From Microbacter sp049976245 (lineage in GTDB: Bacteria > Bacteroidota > Bacteroidia > Bacteroidales > Paludibacteraceae), in contig JBMFIQ010000002.1 of the NCBI GenBank assembly GCA_049976245.1, forward strand, positions 1 through 64,000: a stretch of 64,000 nucleotides of DNA, written 5' to 3'. Position 1 is the first letter of the stretch. Every line of letters begins with the position of its first letter. Of this stretch, positions 1-9,293 are shown piece after piece. Under the pieces are notes generated by a model that saw nothing but the letters and a program-made list of their open reading frames with translations, was not told the origin of the DNA and did no database searches. The position numbers and the translations under genes are program-made.

Positions 1-231
1 TTCAACTAAAAATATATCAATATGATATGTCAATTATTTTTCTCTTTCAATGTCAAAGTTATAAAAGGGTAATTATCAAATATATTTAATTTAATCATAC
101 CTAAAAATCAAATCATTATTTGCTTGCGAAAGTTGAATTATTTATTGTTTATTCTTTATTCTTATGATGTTATGTATGATCGTTTCGTTTCGTCAAAGAG
201 CATGATTTCAAGCAACATCGGAGCAATAGAA

Positions 232-903
232 TCATCCTTGGATCAGGTGCGTGATTCCTTGAACGGCAATTTGGAGGCCTACACAAAAAATCAGAAAGGC
301 ACTCAAACGATTGACGATTTTTTCGCTGTGTGATCCCATGTAATTGATCAGGCGATTGGCATTGACATAAAAGAAAAATATCAGAATGCAAATGCCGACA
401 ATGGACAGCAGCAGGGCACCAAGATTAACAAGATAAAGCGGCCATGATTTGGCCTCACTGTTTGCGCTCAAGGTGAACAATACGGCAATGGTACCTGCTC
501 CGGTGGTCATTGGGAACGTAATGGGATAGAACAATTTATCCTGAAGATTGTCAATGTTGGATTGAGGAGGTGCATCCGGTTGTTTCTCCTGATTTTTTGG
601 AGTATCGGACGACAAGAATTCCCAGCCGATTTTGCAAATCATGATTCCTCCCGCAATTTGAATAATCGGAACAGTTAACCCAAAAAGTTCAAGAATCCAA
701 TGCCCTGCAATGAGTGTTACGGCGCTAATGCTAAAGGCATAAAACACAATGCGTTTGGTAACTTTACGTCTTTCCTTGACGGTTAAGTTTGAAAAATAGG
801 GATTGAGGATGAACGCTGTGCCGATGGGGTTGACGACAGGGAAAAGCGCGATAAATCCGATAAACACTAAGTGTAAAAAAGAATACAAATGAATGGTTGT
901 CAT
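232..903 (-). CDS. MarC family integral membrane protein
   Basis: Predicted inner-membrane protein of about 223 residues with roughly six hydrophobic segments. The N-terminal segment carries the family-typical FPVVNPIGTAF, and a central segment reads GGIMICKIGWEFLSS, both characteristic of MarC/UPF0056 proteins. The true function of MarC proteins is unsettled; early links to multiple antibiotic resistance were not upheld, so no substrate is assigned. The frame stays open up to a Met at 963, but I place the start at 903. That gives the usual family length and a leader of about 70 nt behind a promoter whose -7 element lies at 982-989. It is divergent from the next gene. Confidence 0.85.
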   Translation of the reverse strand: MTTIHLYSFLHLVFIGFIALFPVVNPIGTAFILNPYFSNLTVKERRKVTKRIVFYAFSISAVTLIAGHWILELFGLTVPIIQIAGGIMICKIGWEFLSSDTPKNQEKQPDAPPQSNIDNLQDKLFYPITFPMTTGAGTIAVLFTLSANSEAKSWPLYLVNLGALLLSIVGICILIFFFYVNANRLINYMGSHSEKIVNRLSAFLIFCVGLQIAVQGITHLIQG

Positions 904-981
904 AGATCTTTGCTGATTTAATTGATTAGGCCTTGTATGGAGTGTTCTGCTTGTTGACACCATTTTATTTTGAAGTTAACA

Positions 982-1012
982 CAAAGTTAATCTTTTTTTT
1001 TATTTTTCCAAT
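982..1012 (-). promoter_or_regulatory. Bacteroidota-type promoter for the MarC gene
   Basis: On the minus strand TAACTTTG (982-989) matches the -7 consensus TAnnTTTG, with ATTG (one mismatch to TTTG) 19 nt upstream. Element match and spacing are seen directly; activity is inferred. Confidence 0.5.
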
Positions 1013-1014
1013 GA

Positions 1015-1045
1015 TATGGATGATAAAATTTAATGAGTACATTTG
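1015..1045 (+). promoter_or_regulatory. Bacteroidota-type promoter for the DUF1295 gene
   Basis: TACATTTG at 1038-1045 is a perfect -7 element, with TATG (one mismatch to TTTG) exactly 19 nt upstream. It is back-to-back with the divergent promoter at 982-1012; only two bases separate the two -33 boxes. Confidence 0.5.
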
Positions 1046-1139
1046 TAGCTTGTCATTTCAAGCCGAACGTTTGTTGGAATGTGTCAACAGTTCGAATCTA
1101 TGTTCATAGGTTTATTCATCGTTTTTTAGCCAATCATTT

Positions 1140-2015
1140 ATGATTAGAACCATTGCTTTCTTATCGGATCATATTGTCATGGAACATTTAGTTCACAACT
1201 GGCTGCTGATAATGTTTATAGCAGCGGCGATTTGTTTCTTTTTAGGAGAAATCACACATAATTTCAGTCAGGTCGATAAGGTGTGGAGTTTGATGCCTGT
1301 CATTTATGCCTGGGTCACCGTTTTGACTTTCCCAACGTCTGTTCGTTTATGGGTGATGACGGCTTTGGTAACGATTTGGGGTGTTCGGTTGACTTACAAT
1401 TTTAATCGCAAAGGCGGGTATCATTTTTTGCCGTGGAAAGGAGAAGAGGATTATCGATGGGCGGTTGTTCGACAAAATCCTTTGCTGAAACGAAAGTGGG
1501 CGCTTTCGCTCTTTAATTTGTTCTTTATTTCGTTGTATCAGCACATGTTGATTCTGTTGTTTTCGTCACCTTTGCTGGTTGCTGCAAGGTATGTTGGTAA
1601 GTCCATGTCGTGTTTGGATGTGGTGGCGGCATTGCTCATGTTTTCGTTCATCGTGATTGAAACGTTAGCCGATCAGCAACAACATGTTTTTCAACGTTTA
1701 AAAAGAAATCCTACAAGTTCGGACGGAACTTATTCCTTTTCGTTACAAAAAGGTTTTCTGGTTGAAGGGTTGTGGCGATATGCACGCCATCCAAATTTTG
1801 CCGCTGAACAAGCCATTTGGATATCTTTCTATTTGTTCAGCGTGGCTGCTTCGGGGAAATGGCTCAATTTGACAGCGTTGGGTTTTGTTTTGCTCATTTT
1901 GTTATTTCAGGCAAGTTCCGCTTTGACCGAAAAGATAAGTCGTTCGAAATATCTTGATTATACAGCTTATCAACAACAAGTTCCACGATTTATTCCTCGA
2001 ATTTTTTTTCGTTAA
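1140..2015 (+). CDS. DUF1295 / steroid 5-alpha-reductase-like membrane protein
   Basis: About 291 residues, strongly hydrophobic with six or more predicted membrane segments. The C-terminal part contains LWRYARHPNFAAEQAIW, the RHPN(Y/F) signature of the DUF1295 and isoprenylcysteine methyltransferase/steroid reductase-like fold, which places the cofactor-binding end of the protein. The family includes NAD(P)H-dependent reductases acting on membrane lipids or sterol-like substrates, but the substrate here cannot be read from sequence. A second Met at residue 14 is an alternative start. The gene is monocistronic, converging on the PanE-like gene with 16 nt between the stop codons. Confidence 0.8.
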   Translation: MIRTIAFLSDHIVMEHLVHNWLLIMFIAAAICFFLGEITHNFSQVDKVWSLMPVIYAWVTVLTFPTSVRLWVMTALVTIWGVRLTYNFNRKGGYHFLPWKGEEDYRWAVVRQNPLLKRKWALSLFNLFFISLYQHMLILLFSSPLLVAARYVGKSMSCLDVVAALLMFSFIVIETLADQQQHVFQRLKRNPTSSDGTYSFSLQKGFLVEGLWRYARHPNFAAEQAIWISFYLFSVAASGKWLNLTALGFVLLILLFQASSALTEKISRSKYLDYTAYQQQVPRFIPRIFFR

Positions 2016-2031
2016 TCATCCTCATTCAAGA

Positions 2032-2958
2032 TTAAAGAGAGTTTCTAACTTTTAATTCCATGGGCAACAAACAGCCATAAATAAAATCGTTGATAGGCGT
2101 AGGGACATTCAATTTCTTACCCAGACGGACAATGGTTCCATTTTGATATTCCAACTCTGAAGGTTTGCCTTCCCAAATATCGCGAGCCATGGAAGCGTTT
2201 GATTCAGCGGGAAGTGCATCGGTAATGGCAACAATTTTTTGAACAAAATCGTCAGGCAAATTGATTTGTGCCGCTTTGGCCACGTCAACGATTTCGTGGT
2301 AGAGTTGAATCATGATGGATCTTGTTTCGGGAATGGATCGCATGGCTCCGTAGTTGGATCGTGTGAGCGCCAATAAACCGCTGACGCAAATCGACGTAAA
2401 TTTTTTCCAACGTTCTGCCTGAATGTCTTTGGCGTGATAGGATTCTATGCCTGCTTGGTCAAAAAGTTGCTTCAACGTTTCAGTTGCTTTCGTGGATGTG
2501 TTGTCTAATTCACCGAACGTGATCGTAGGATTAACGCCAACATGTTCAATGATGCCAGGTGCTTTGATTTTGCTTATAATACGACACAATCCGCCAAGCA
2601 CATGATGATGGGGCATGATTTCCAAAAGTTCTTCTGACGAAAGAATGCCGTTTTCAAGTGGTAAAATGAAAGTGTCGGGATCAATGATGTTTTTCAACTG
2701 TTGTGCCACTTCTTTTACCTGCCATGCTTTGGTAGCCATGATGATGAAGGTTGATCCACGAAGGGCTTCTAATTGATCGGTTGCATTGACGGGATGAATG
2801 GCAAAATCACCTTTGATGCTTTTGATTTGCAATCCGTTTTCGAGCATGGCTTGCAGATGTTTTCCGCGGGCAATAAATATGACTTCGTTACCTGCCTTAG
2901 CCAGCTTGGCGCCAAAATAGCCGCCGACACCGCCTGTTCCAATAATTCCTATTCTCAT
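2032..2958 (-). CDS. panE: 2-dehydropantoate 2-reductase family protein (PanE/ApbA)
   Basis: A protein of 308 residues, the normal length for ketopantoate reductases, which reduce ketopantoate to pantoate with NADPH in pantothenate and CoA biosynthesis. It opens with a Rossmann glycine motif, GIIGTGGVGGYFGAKLA, and an Arg (IARG) suited to NADPH. In the C-terminal helical domain AERWKKFT contains the candidate catalytic Lys and KPSELEYQNG the conserved substrate-binding Ser/Glu. The family also includes paralogues acting on other 2-ketoacids, so exact substrate is likely but not certain. No other pan genes are nearby. Confidence 0.8.
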   Translation of the reverse strand: MRIGIIGTGGVGGYFGAKLAKAGNEVIFIARGKHLQAMLENGLQIKSIKGDFAIHPVNATDQLEALRGSTFIIMATKAWQVKEVAQQLKNIIDPDTFILPLENGILSSEELLEIMPHHHVLGGLCRIISKIKAPGIIEHVGVNPTITFGELDNTSTKATETLKQLFDQAGIESYHAKDIQAERWKKFTSICVSGLLALTRSNYGAMRSIPETRSIMIQLYHEIVDVAKAAQINLPDDFVQKIVAITDALPAESNASMARDIWEGKPSELEYQNGTIVRLGKKLNVPTPINDFIYGCLLPMELKVRNSL

Positions 2959-3290
2959 AATTAAATCATTGATGATGAAGATGATGATTAAATGTTAGCA
3001 TCCATTTGTTTTGTTTTTTATCGAGATGGATGGAAATGGTTCTGAAAAATGGTATTGTTGAATGTCCAATTATAGTTGACAAATGTAGTACGCTTTCCTT
3101 TATTTTCTCCGGAATTAGCATCCATTTTAAAGTTAGAGGTCGAGAATGGATTGCCTTGCGACATGACCTCTTTATCTTGCCTTGCAAAATTTTGTTGCAG
3201 AAACGATGTTGTTTTTGGTGATATCGAAAATGTAATGATTTGATTTTTAAAACTTCATTGTGTTATTTGATCAACCAAACAAGCGCCAAA
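2959..3290. other. Intergenic region, 332 bp
   Basis: No convincing gene. A perfect minus-strand -7 element TACATTTG lies at 3080-3087 about 120 nt upstream of the PanE-like start, without a recognisable -33 box. Short open frames on both strands have no family features. Confidence 0.4.
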
Positions 3291-4580
3291 CTATTCTTCG
3301 TCGAAGATTTGTAATGGATCGTTCATGATGCCTTGTTTGATGTAAATCGGGTGAATCTCTTTTTTAATTTTTGAAAGGTTTTTGGCAAAGAAAACGGCTC
3401 CGATGACGCATGTGATGCCTCCAACGAATAATGTATGCGGAGCTCCGATCCATTGAGCCAAAGAGCCTGCCAAAAGACTGCCAAAGGGAGCCGTGCCCAT
3501 TAGGGCCATGGTGTAAAAACTCATCACGCGTCCCCGTTTGTCGTCATCAACAATGGTTTGAATGATACTGTTGCTCGAAGCCATTTGCATCATCATGCCC
3601 AACCCGTTGAATATCAGTAGAAAAATGGATAGCGGTAGGTATCGAGACATTGAAAATGCAATGAGTCCAATGCCAAAAAGCGAAGAAGCCATTGGGATAA
3701 GTTTTTCCAAACCAACCACCGACTTGCGCGAAGCCAAATAAAGAGCGCCCGACAAAGCGCCCAATCCGGTTGCCGCCATCATAAAGCCAAATGTGTGAGC
3801 ATTACCGTGTAAAATGCCTTTGGCGAAGACGGGCATAAGCACTGTGTAGGGCATACCCATTAAACTGATGAGCGCCAGCAGTAAAATCACCGATTTGATG
3901 GGTAAAAATCCAAAGGTGTAGGCGAATCCCTCTTTAAACTGTTTGACGAATTGTTGTCGTACCGATTTTGTGGTTTTTGGCTTTAGTCTCATGCGCAGCA
4001 GTGAAAAGATGACAACTAAGTAACTCAGCCCATTGATTAAAAAACAAGCGCCTTCACCAGTGGAAGCTAACAGAATCCCGGCTATGGAAGGACCAATCAG
4101 TCGTGCTCCGTTCACCATCGTTGAATTCAATGCAATGGCATTGCCCAGATCATCTTTCTTGTCTAACATTTCCAGCATGAATGACTGTCGCGCAGGACCG
4201 TCAAACGCACTAATGCAGCCTAAAAGAATGCTTAAAATCACAATCATCCACACTTGAATGATGCCAAGAAAGATCAATACGGCAATGGCTATGGCTTGAG
4301 CCATGGCGAGCGCTTGCGTGTAAAGCAACAGACGACGTCGATTCCAACGGTCAGTGAGAACGCCTGCAAAAGGGCCTAATAAAAACACGGGAATCTGTCC
4401 GGTAAATCCAATCAATCCCAACAGAAACACGGAGTGGGTTAAATCGTACACCAACCAAGGCATGGCAATGCGTTGAATCCAAGTGCCAATGAGCGAGACA
4501 CTTTGACCCATGAAATAAAGTCGAAAATTGTAGCTTTCGAGCGACCGAAACATGCCTTTGAACGCTGGTGTTCCTTTCAT
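3291..4580 (-). CDS. MFS transporter (EntS/MFS_3-like exporter)
   Basis: A 429-residue inner-membrane protein with about twelve hydrophobic segments. The loop between segments 2 and 3 reads GVLTDRWNRRRLLL, the MFS signature (GxLaDRxgrr). The first residues and overall layout resemble the MFS_3 group, which contains the enterobactin exporter EntS. Members export siderophores, drugs or other small molecules, and the substrate cannot be inferred here because no biosynthetic genes adjoin it. It follows gyrB on the same strand after 267 bp, so it is probably transcribed separately. Confidence 0.75.
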   Translation of the reverse strand: MKGTPAFKGMFRSLESYNFRLYFMGQSVSLIGTWIQRIAMPWLVYDLTHSVFLLGLIGFTGQIPVFLLGPFAGVLTDRWNRRRLLLYTQALAMAQAIAIAVLIFLGIIQVWMIVILSILLGCISAFDGPARQSFMLEMLDKKDDLGNAIALNSTMVNGARLIGPSIAGILLASTGEGACFLINGLSYLVVIFSLLRMRLKPKTTKSVRQQFVKQFKEGFAYTFGFLPIKSVILLLALISLMGMPYTVLMPVFAKGILHGNAHTFGFMMAATGLGALSGALYLASRKSVVGLEKLIPMASSLFGIGLIAFSMSRYLPLSIFLLIFNGLGMMMQMASSNSIIQTIVDDDKRGRVMSFYTMALMGTAPFGSLLAGSLAQWIGAPHTLFVGGITCVIGAVFFAKNLSKIKKEIHPIYIKQGIMNDPLQIFDEE

Positions 4581-4847
4581 GCGTTGATCATTTGTGGGTT
4601 CAAGTCAAATGACAAATTTCCTTTTCGATAGCGGAACTTGTTTCATGCCAAATTGATTGTTTCGATGGAAATTTTATGATTCGTTGTTCGTGAACCATCA
4701 ACGATGGGAAATTAAATGGGAAAAGGATTTGGATCAACGGCCAAAAGGAATTTTTTGTGCCGGAAAGAAATTATGCGAATGAATCTCCCGTTCACACGGC
4801 ATTTTGATGGGTTATCATACCATGAGAACAGGAGTTTTTGGATTGCA

Positions 4848-6827
4848 TTAAACGTCGATATTGGCATATGTGGCGTTTTGTTCAATGAATTCACGACGCG
4901 GCCCAACATCATCGCCCATGAGCATGGAAAAGATTCGATCGGCTTCAACGGCATTTTCGATGGTCACTTGGCGGAGGGTGCGTTTTTCGGGATTCATGGT
5001 GGTTTCCCAAAGTTGTTCGGGATTCATTTCACCCAATCCTTTGTATCGTTGAATGTGCACGGCATTTTCGTTGCCTTCGGCATATTTTTCGATGAAAGCG
5101 AGTCGTTGATTTTCGTTCCAGCAATATTCCTCTATTTTCCCTTTCTTGCAAAGGTACAAAGGAGGCGTAGCGATGTAGAGATGCCCGTTTTCAATTAGTT
5201 CTTTCATGTGTCGGAAGAAGAACGTCATGATCAGCGTATCAATGTGACTTCCATCCACGTCGGCATCAGTCATGATGATGATTTTATGGTATCGGAGCTT
5301 TGAAATATTCAATTGCATGTTGTCGTCTTCGGTACCGATGGTAACTCCCAAAGCCGTGTAGATGTTTCGAATTTCTTCGCTTTCGAGCACTTTGTGATAC
5401 ATGGCTTTTTCAACGTTAAGGATTTTACCACGTAAAGGCAAAATGGCTTGAAAGAGGCGGTTTCGTCCTTGTTTGGCAGATCCTCCGGCCGAATCGCCTT
5501 CCACGAGGAAGATTTCGCATTGTTGAGGATCTTTTTCGGAACAGTCGGCCAGTTTGCCGGGAAGTCCTCCGCCTGAAAGAGGAGATTTTCTTTGAACCAT
5601 TTCACGGGCTTTGCGTGCAGCGTTGCGAGCCGTGGCGGCTAACACTACTTTTTCGATGATGGTTTTGGCTTGCTTGGGATTTTCTTCCAAATAATTGCCT
5701 AAAGCTTCACCAACAGCTTGATCAACGATGCCCATTACTTCGTTGTTGCCTAGCTTGGTTTTGGTCTGGCCTTCAAACTGCGGCTCAGCAACTTTGACCG
5801 AAATCACGGCGGTCAAACCTTCCCGAAAGTCATCGCCGCTGATGTCCACTTTTACTTTTTCAAGAATTTTGTTTTCATCAGCGTATTTTTTTAAGGTGCG
5901 GGTTAAACCACGACGAAAACCGGCCACGTGAGTTCCGCCTTCAATGGTATGAATGTTGTTGACATAGGAATAGACATTTTCGATGTATGACGTATTGTAA
6001 GTCATGGCTATTTCAACGGGCGTTCCAAACTTATCGGTGGAGATGTGGATGATGTTTTCAATCAGTTGTTCTCGTCCGGTATCCACAAAGTGAACAAATT
6101 CTTCGAGTCCTTTGTCGGAAAAGAATGTTTCCGACTTTGGCAAGCCTTCGCTGTTTTTGGAGCGCAAATCAGTCAGCGTGATAGTGATTCCAGCATTCAG
6201 GTAAGCCAATTCACGCATTCGTCCGGCCAGAATATCGTAATGATAGGTGATATCCGAAAAGATTTCCTGATCAGGATGAAATTTAATAAGGGTTCCTGTT
6301 GAAGTGGAAGTTCCTGTTTCTTTGACGGGAAAGAGGGGATGTCCTTTTTCATAATTTTGCTCGTAGGTTTTTCCGTCACGATAGACTTCAACGTGCAAAA
6401 AATCGGAAAGTGCATTCACACACGATACGCCAACGCCGTGAAGTCCGCCTGAAACTTTGTAACTGCCTTTGTCAAATTTACCGCCGGCATGAAGGATGGT
6501 CAGGACAACTTCCAGCGCCGATCTTCCTTCTTTTTCGTGCAGATCGACAGGAATGCCTCGACCGTTGTCTTTGACACTGATGGCATTGTCTTCGTGAATG
6601 ACGATGTCGATGCGATTGCAAAAACCTGCCATAGCTTCGTCAATGGAGTTATCAACCACTTCGTAAACCAAATGATGCAGTCCTTTGATGCCTGTATCGC
6701 CAATATACATGGATGGGCGTTTACGAACGGCTTCCAAGCCTTCAAGAACTTGAATGCTGCTTGCTCCGTATGCGTTGCTGTCAATGATCTTTTGTTGTTC
6801 TTCGCTTAAAAATGCTTCTTCGCTCAT
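4848..6827 (-). CDS. gyrB: DNA gyrase subunit B
   Basis: ATPase subunit of DNA gyrase, 659 residues, the usual size for Bacteroidota GyrB. The GHKL ATPase domain shows RKRPSMYIGDT, the Asn/Asp-containing VVDNSIDEA, DNGRGIPV and GGLHGVGVSCVNALS. The central transducer domain is followed by the TOPRIM domain with VEGDSAGGSAKQGRNR and the metal-binding DADVDGSH. The conserved C-terminal RYKGLGEMNPEQLWETTM is present. The GyrB signature EGDSAGG followed by KQGRNRLFQAILPLRGKI favours GyrB over ParE. A -7 element TAAATTTG lies at 6866-6873, about 40 nt before the start. Confidence 0.97.
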   Translation of the reverse strand: MSEEAFLSEEQQKIIDSNAYGASSIQVLEGLEAVRKRPSMYIGDTGIKGLHHLVYEVVDNSIDEAMAGFCNRIDIVIHEDNAISVKDNGRGIPVDLHEKEGRSALEVVLTILHAGGKFDKGSYKVSGGLHGVGVSCVNALSDFLHVEVYRDGKTYEQNYEKGHPLFPVKETGTSTSTGTLIKFHPDQEIFSDITYHYDILAGRMRELAYLNAGITITLTDLRSKNSEGLPKSETFFSDKGLEEFVHFVDTGREQLIENIIHISTDKFGTPVEIAMTYNTSYIENVYSYVNNIHTIEGGTHVAGFRRGLTRTLKKYADENKILEKVKVDISGDDFREGLTAVISVKVAEPQFEGQTKTKLGNNEVMGIVDQAVGEALGNYLEENPKQAKTIIEKVVLAATARNAARKAREMVQRKSPLSGGGLPGKLADCSEKDPQQCEIFLVEGDSAGGSAKQGRNRLFQAILPLRGKILNVEKAMYHKVLESEEIRNIYTALGVTIGTEDDNMQLNISKLRYHKIIIMTDADVDGSHIDTLIMTFFFRHMKELIENGHLYIATPPLYLCKKGKIEEYCWNENQRLAFIEKYAEGNENAVHIQRYKGLGEMNPEQLWETTMNPEKRTLRQVTIENAVEADRIFSMLMGDDVGPRREFIEQNATYANIDV

Positions 6828-6865
6828 GATGTCTGTATGATTTCGTTTTGATTCATTCTAATCTA

Positions 6866-6873
6866 CAAATTTA
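6866..6873 (-). promoter_or_regulatory. -7 element upstream of gyrB
   Basis: TAAATTTG on the minus strand fits TAnnTTTG perfectly and would give a leader of about 35 nt. No clear TTTG box at the usual spacing. Confidence 0.4.
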
Positions 6874-7040
6874 CGCATTTTATTTGATATAAGCATCAAT
6901 TTTCTGACCCTTGAAAGGTTGATGCAGGATAAAAAACAGCTTTTCCAAAGCCATAAAAACAACATAATTGCCTCATGAAGGGGCAATCATCAATTGATAT
7001 GGTTAGGACATGGTCGGGACGAATGCGTTGGTGTTGATGT

Positions 7041-7460
7041 TTAGTTGGTGGCTTTTAACGCCAAAGCATAAAGCTTGATTTGTTTGATCATCGCCAGCAG
7101 CCCATTGGCACGAGTGGGCGACAAGTGTTCCTTTAAGCCAATTTGATCGATAAAATAGAGATCTGCATTGAGGATTTCGTCGGGAGTTCGATCGGAGAGA
7201 ACATCGAGGAGCAATGAGACAATGCCTTTCACAATGACGGCATCACTTTCGCCCACAAAATGGATTTTGCCGTCTTGATATTTGGCATCAAGCCAGACAC
7301 GGCTTTGACAACCTTCAATCAGGTTTTGATTGATTTTGCTTTTTGGATCGATGGGAGGAAGTTGATTGCCTAATTCAATGATGTAAGCGTATTTATCCAT
7401 CCAATCGGTCAATTCGTTGAATGTGTCAATGATTTGATCCTGCTTTTCGTTAATGGTCAT
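7041..7460 (-). CDS. sufE: SufE-family sulfur acceptor
   Basis: A 139-residue cytosolic protein matching SufE, which takes persulfide sulfur from the cysteine desulfurase SufS and passes it to Fe-S scaffold proteins. The segment LIEGCQSRVWL contains the acceptor Cys in the family motif GCqSxvw, and LSPTRANGL is the conserved C-terminal motif. The upstream sufS ends 18 nt before this start on the same strand, so the two form a short operon. SufBCD are not in the window. Confidence 0.92.
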   Translation of the reverse strand: MTINEKQDQIIDTFNELTDWMDKYAYIIELGNQLPPIDPKSKINQNLIEGCQSRVWLDAKYQDGKIHFVGESDAVIVKGIVSLLLDVLSDRTPDEILNADLYFIDQIGLKEHLSPTRANGLLAMIKQIKLYALALKATN

Positions 7461-7478
7461 ATCTCTTGATTTTTTGAT

Positions 7479-8702
7479 TTAGAACATTTTGACGATTCGT
7501 TCAATGGCTGCAATGAATTGATCCACTTCTTCGCGGGTGTTGTAAAATGCAAAGGAAGCACGCACCGTTCCGTCAATTCCAAGATTGGTCATCAAAGGCA
7601 TGGCGCAATGGTGCCCCGTTCTGACGGCAATGCCCAACTTATCGAGAAGGGTTCCCATGTCGAAAGGATGAATGTTATTGACAAGGAATGAGATGACGCT
7701 GCTTTTATGTTGAGCAGTGCCGTAAATGTGCATTCCCGGGATGTTGTTCATTCTTTCTGTAGCGTAATACAACAATTCGGTTTCCCATCCGGCCATATTT
7801 TCAATGCCCACATTGTTTAAATATTGAATGGCAGCTTCGAGGGCTACCGAGCCAACATAATCGGGCGTGCCGGCTTCGAACTTGAAAGGCAGATCGGCAA
7901 AGACGGTTTTTTCAAAAGAGACATGGGCAATCATTTCACCGCCTCCGTGATACGGCGGAAGTTTATCTAACCATTTTTCTTTCCCGTAGAGGACGCCAAT
8001 ACCGTTAGGGCCATACATTTTATGCCCCGAAAAAACGTAAAAATCGACGTCAAGCGCTTGTACATCGACCGATGTATGAGCAACAGCCTGAGCTCCGTCA
8101 ATCAAAACGGGAATGTTTCGATGATGCGCTTTGTCGATGATGTCGCGAATGGGATTAATGGTTCCCAAGACGTTGGAAATGTGAGCAACGGCCACGAGTT
8201 TGGTCTTTTCCGAAAGCAAAGCTTCAAAGGCAGACATGTTGAGTTCGCCTTGTTCATTGAGGGGAATGATTTTGAGTTTGATGCCTTTTCGATCGCGTAA
8301 CATTTGCCAGGGAACAATGTTGGCGTGATGTTCCATGGTGCTGATGATAATTTCGTCATCTTCACCGCAAAACGTTTCACCGTAAGTGGTGGCCAACAAA
8401 TTGATGGCTTCGGTGGTTCCGCGCGTGAAAACGATTTCGTTTGAGGAGGCTGCATTGATAAATGCTTTGACGCTGTTTCTTGCATGTTCGTGCGCTTCGG
8501 TGGCACGTTGACTTAAGTAATGAACGCCTCGATGAATGTTGGCATTTTGTTCGTAATAGACTTTTTCAATGGCTTCCACCACGCTTCGTGGTTTCTGGGT
8601 GGTGGCTGCGTTGTCAAAATAGATTAACGGACGGTCATATACGGTTCGTGAAAGGATGGGAAAATCATTTCGAATGGCTGTAATATCAAAATTTTGTGTC
8701 AT
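7479..8702 (-). CDS. sufS: Cysteine desulfurase SufS
   Basis: PLP-dependent enzyme of 407 residues that removes sulfur from cysteine to leave alanine and an enzyme persulfide, feeding SufE and Fe-S cluster assembly. The PLP lysine is in SGHKMYGPNG, cofactor contacts include EHHAN and DGAQ, and the active-site Cys lies in RTGHHCAMPL, the group II (SufS/CsdA) arrangement. It is the first gene of the sufS-sufE pair. A perfect -7 element TACCTTTG at 8723-8730 lies 20 nt before the start, implying a very short leader. Confidence 0.95.
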   Translation of the reverse strand: MTQNFDITAIRNDFPILSRTVYDRPLIYFDNAATTQKPRSVVEAIEKVYYEQNANIHRGVHYLSQRATEAHEHARNSVKAFINAASSNEIVFTRGTTEAINLLATTYGETFCGEDDEIIISTMEHHANIVPWQMLRDRKGIKLKIIPLNEQGELNMSAFEALLSEKTKLVAVAHISNVLGTINPIRDIIDKAHHRNIPVLIDGAQAVAHTSVDVQALDVDFYVFSGHKMYGPNGIGVLYGKEKWLDKLPPYHGGGEMIAHVSFEKTVFADLPFKFEAGTPDYVGSVALEAAIQYLNNVGIENMAGWETELLYYATERMNNIPGMHIYGTAQHKSSVISFLVNNIHPFDMGTLLDKLGIAVRTGHHCAMPLMTNLGIDGTVRASFAFYNTREEVDQFIAAIERIVKMF

Positions 8703-8722
8703 GGTGTGATTGTTTAGTGTTA

Positions 8723-8730
8723 CAAAGGTA
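8723..8730 (-). promoter_or_regulatory. -7 element upstream of sufS
   Basis: TACCTTTG on the minus strand, a perfect TAnnTTTG match, 20 nt upstream of the sufS start. No good -33 box at 19 nt. Confidence 0.4.
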
Positions 8731-8944
8731 GCAAGAAATCGACAAAATGGTTCATCGCCTTATTCGTGTCACACAGAAAGGGGCGCATTGATTTGTCATT
8801 CAAAGGCATGACGACTGCCGAATGGTTTTTTTGTGCCATCCAAGAAGCATGGACGAATTGTTCATGGTCACAGGCAGCATTTTTATTGTGTTAAAAGTGA
8901 GGGAAACGATATCATTTCCCATTTTGAGAATTATATTTGTGCCA

Positions 8945-9137
8945 ACAAATGAGTTTAACTCACGAAGAAGCTCTTTTTGTTCGGCTTTTGTGCTGAACGT
9001 GAAGGGTTGATTCTCCAAGGCGGTATAGCCAAATGTCAGTAAGCAAAGATGAACTGACTTATCAAAAAAAGCACTCATGAAAAACAGGCATTGAAGCCCC
9101 GCTGCATTCAATGCCTTCCATGAGTGAATTTTTTTTT
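8945..9137 (+). ncRNA. Candidate small structured RNA
   Basis: A plus-strand -7 element TATATTTG (8932-8939) is followed by a hairpin with arms GTTCGGC/GCTGAAC (one G-U pair), another with perfect arms GTCAGT/ACTGAC, and a nested terminator-like hairpin ending in nine T residues. The order promoter, hairpins, terminator with no open frame suggests an RNA of about 190 nt. No -33 box was found, and part of the structure certainly also serves as the miaA terminator on the other strand, so this is tentative. Confidence 0.25.
9064..9137. terminator. Large bidirectional Rho-independent terminator
   Basis: Outer arms CACTCATG (9072-9079) and CATGAGTG (9119-9126) and inner arms GGCATTGAA (9087-9095) and TTCAATGCC (9107-9115) are perfectly complementary. 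Seven A residues precede it and nine T residues follow (9129-9137), so it can work on both strands. On the minus strand it lies 157 bp after the miaA stop codon. Confidence 0.75.
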
Positions 9138-9293
9138 GTCGTTTCTTGCGTTTTGACTTAGTGAAGCAGCAAAAACAAGCGTCTCAAATGTGGTGTAAGC
9201 ATTGCATTGCAGAAGGGTGAGACCAAAAGCGTGCAAAAGGGGTTGAATAGGCTTTTACCAAGTAGCGTTTTTGGTTGAGGATGTTCGGTTGAG

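Larger units (their letters stand above)
8703..9293. other. Intergenic region between miaA and sufS, 591 bp
   Basis: Holds no gene I can support. It contains the sufS -7 element, a plus-strand TATATTTG at 8932-8939, two small hairpins (stems in the 8980-9000 stretch and at 9033-9056) and a large nested hairpin with T tracts on both sides (9064-9137). A minus-strand frame at 8800-9111 begins inside that hairpin and resembles nothing known. Confidence 0.5.

Noticed and set aside
8800..9111. 103-codon minus-strand frame between miaA and sufS
   Set aside because: It begins inside the large bidirectional terminator hairpin (9064-9137), has no promoter or ribosome site and no recognisable domain.
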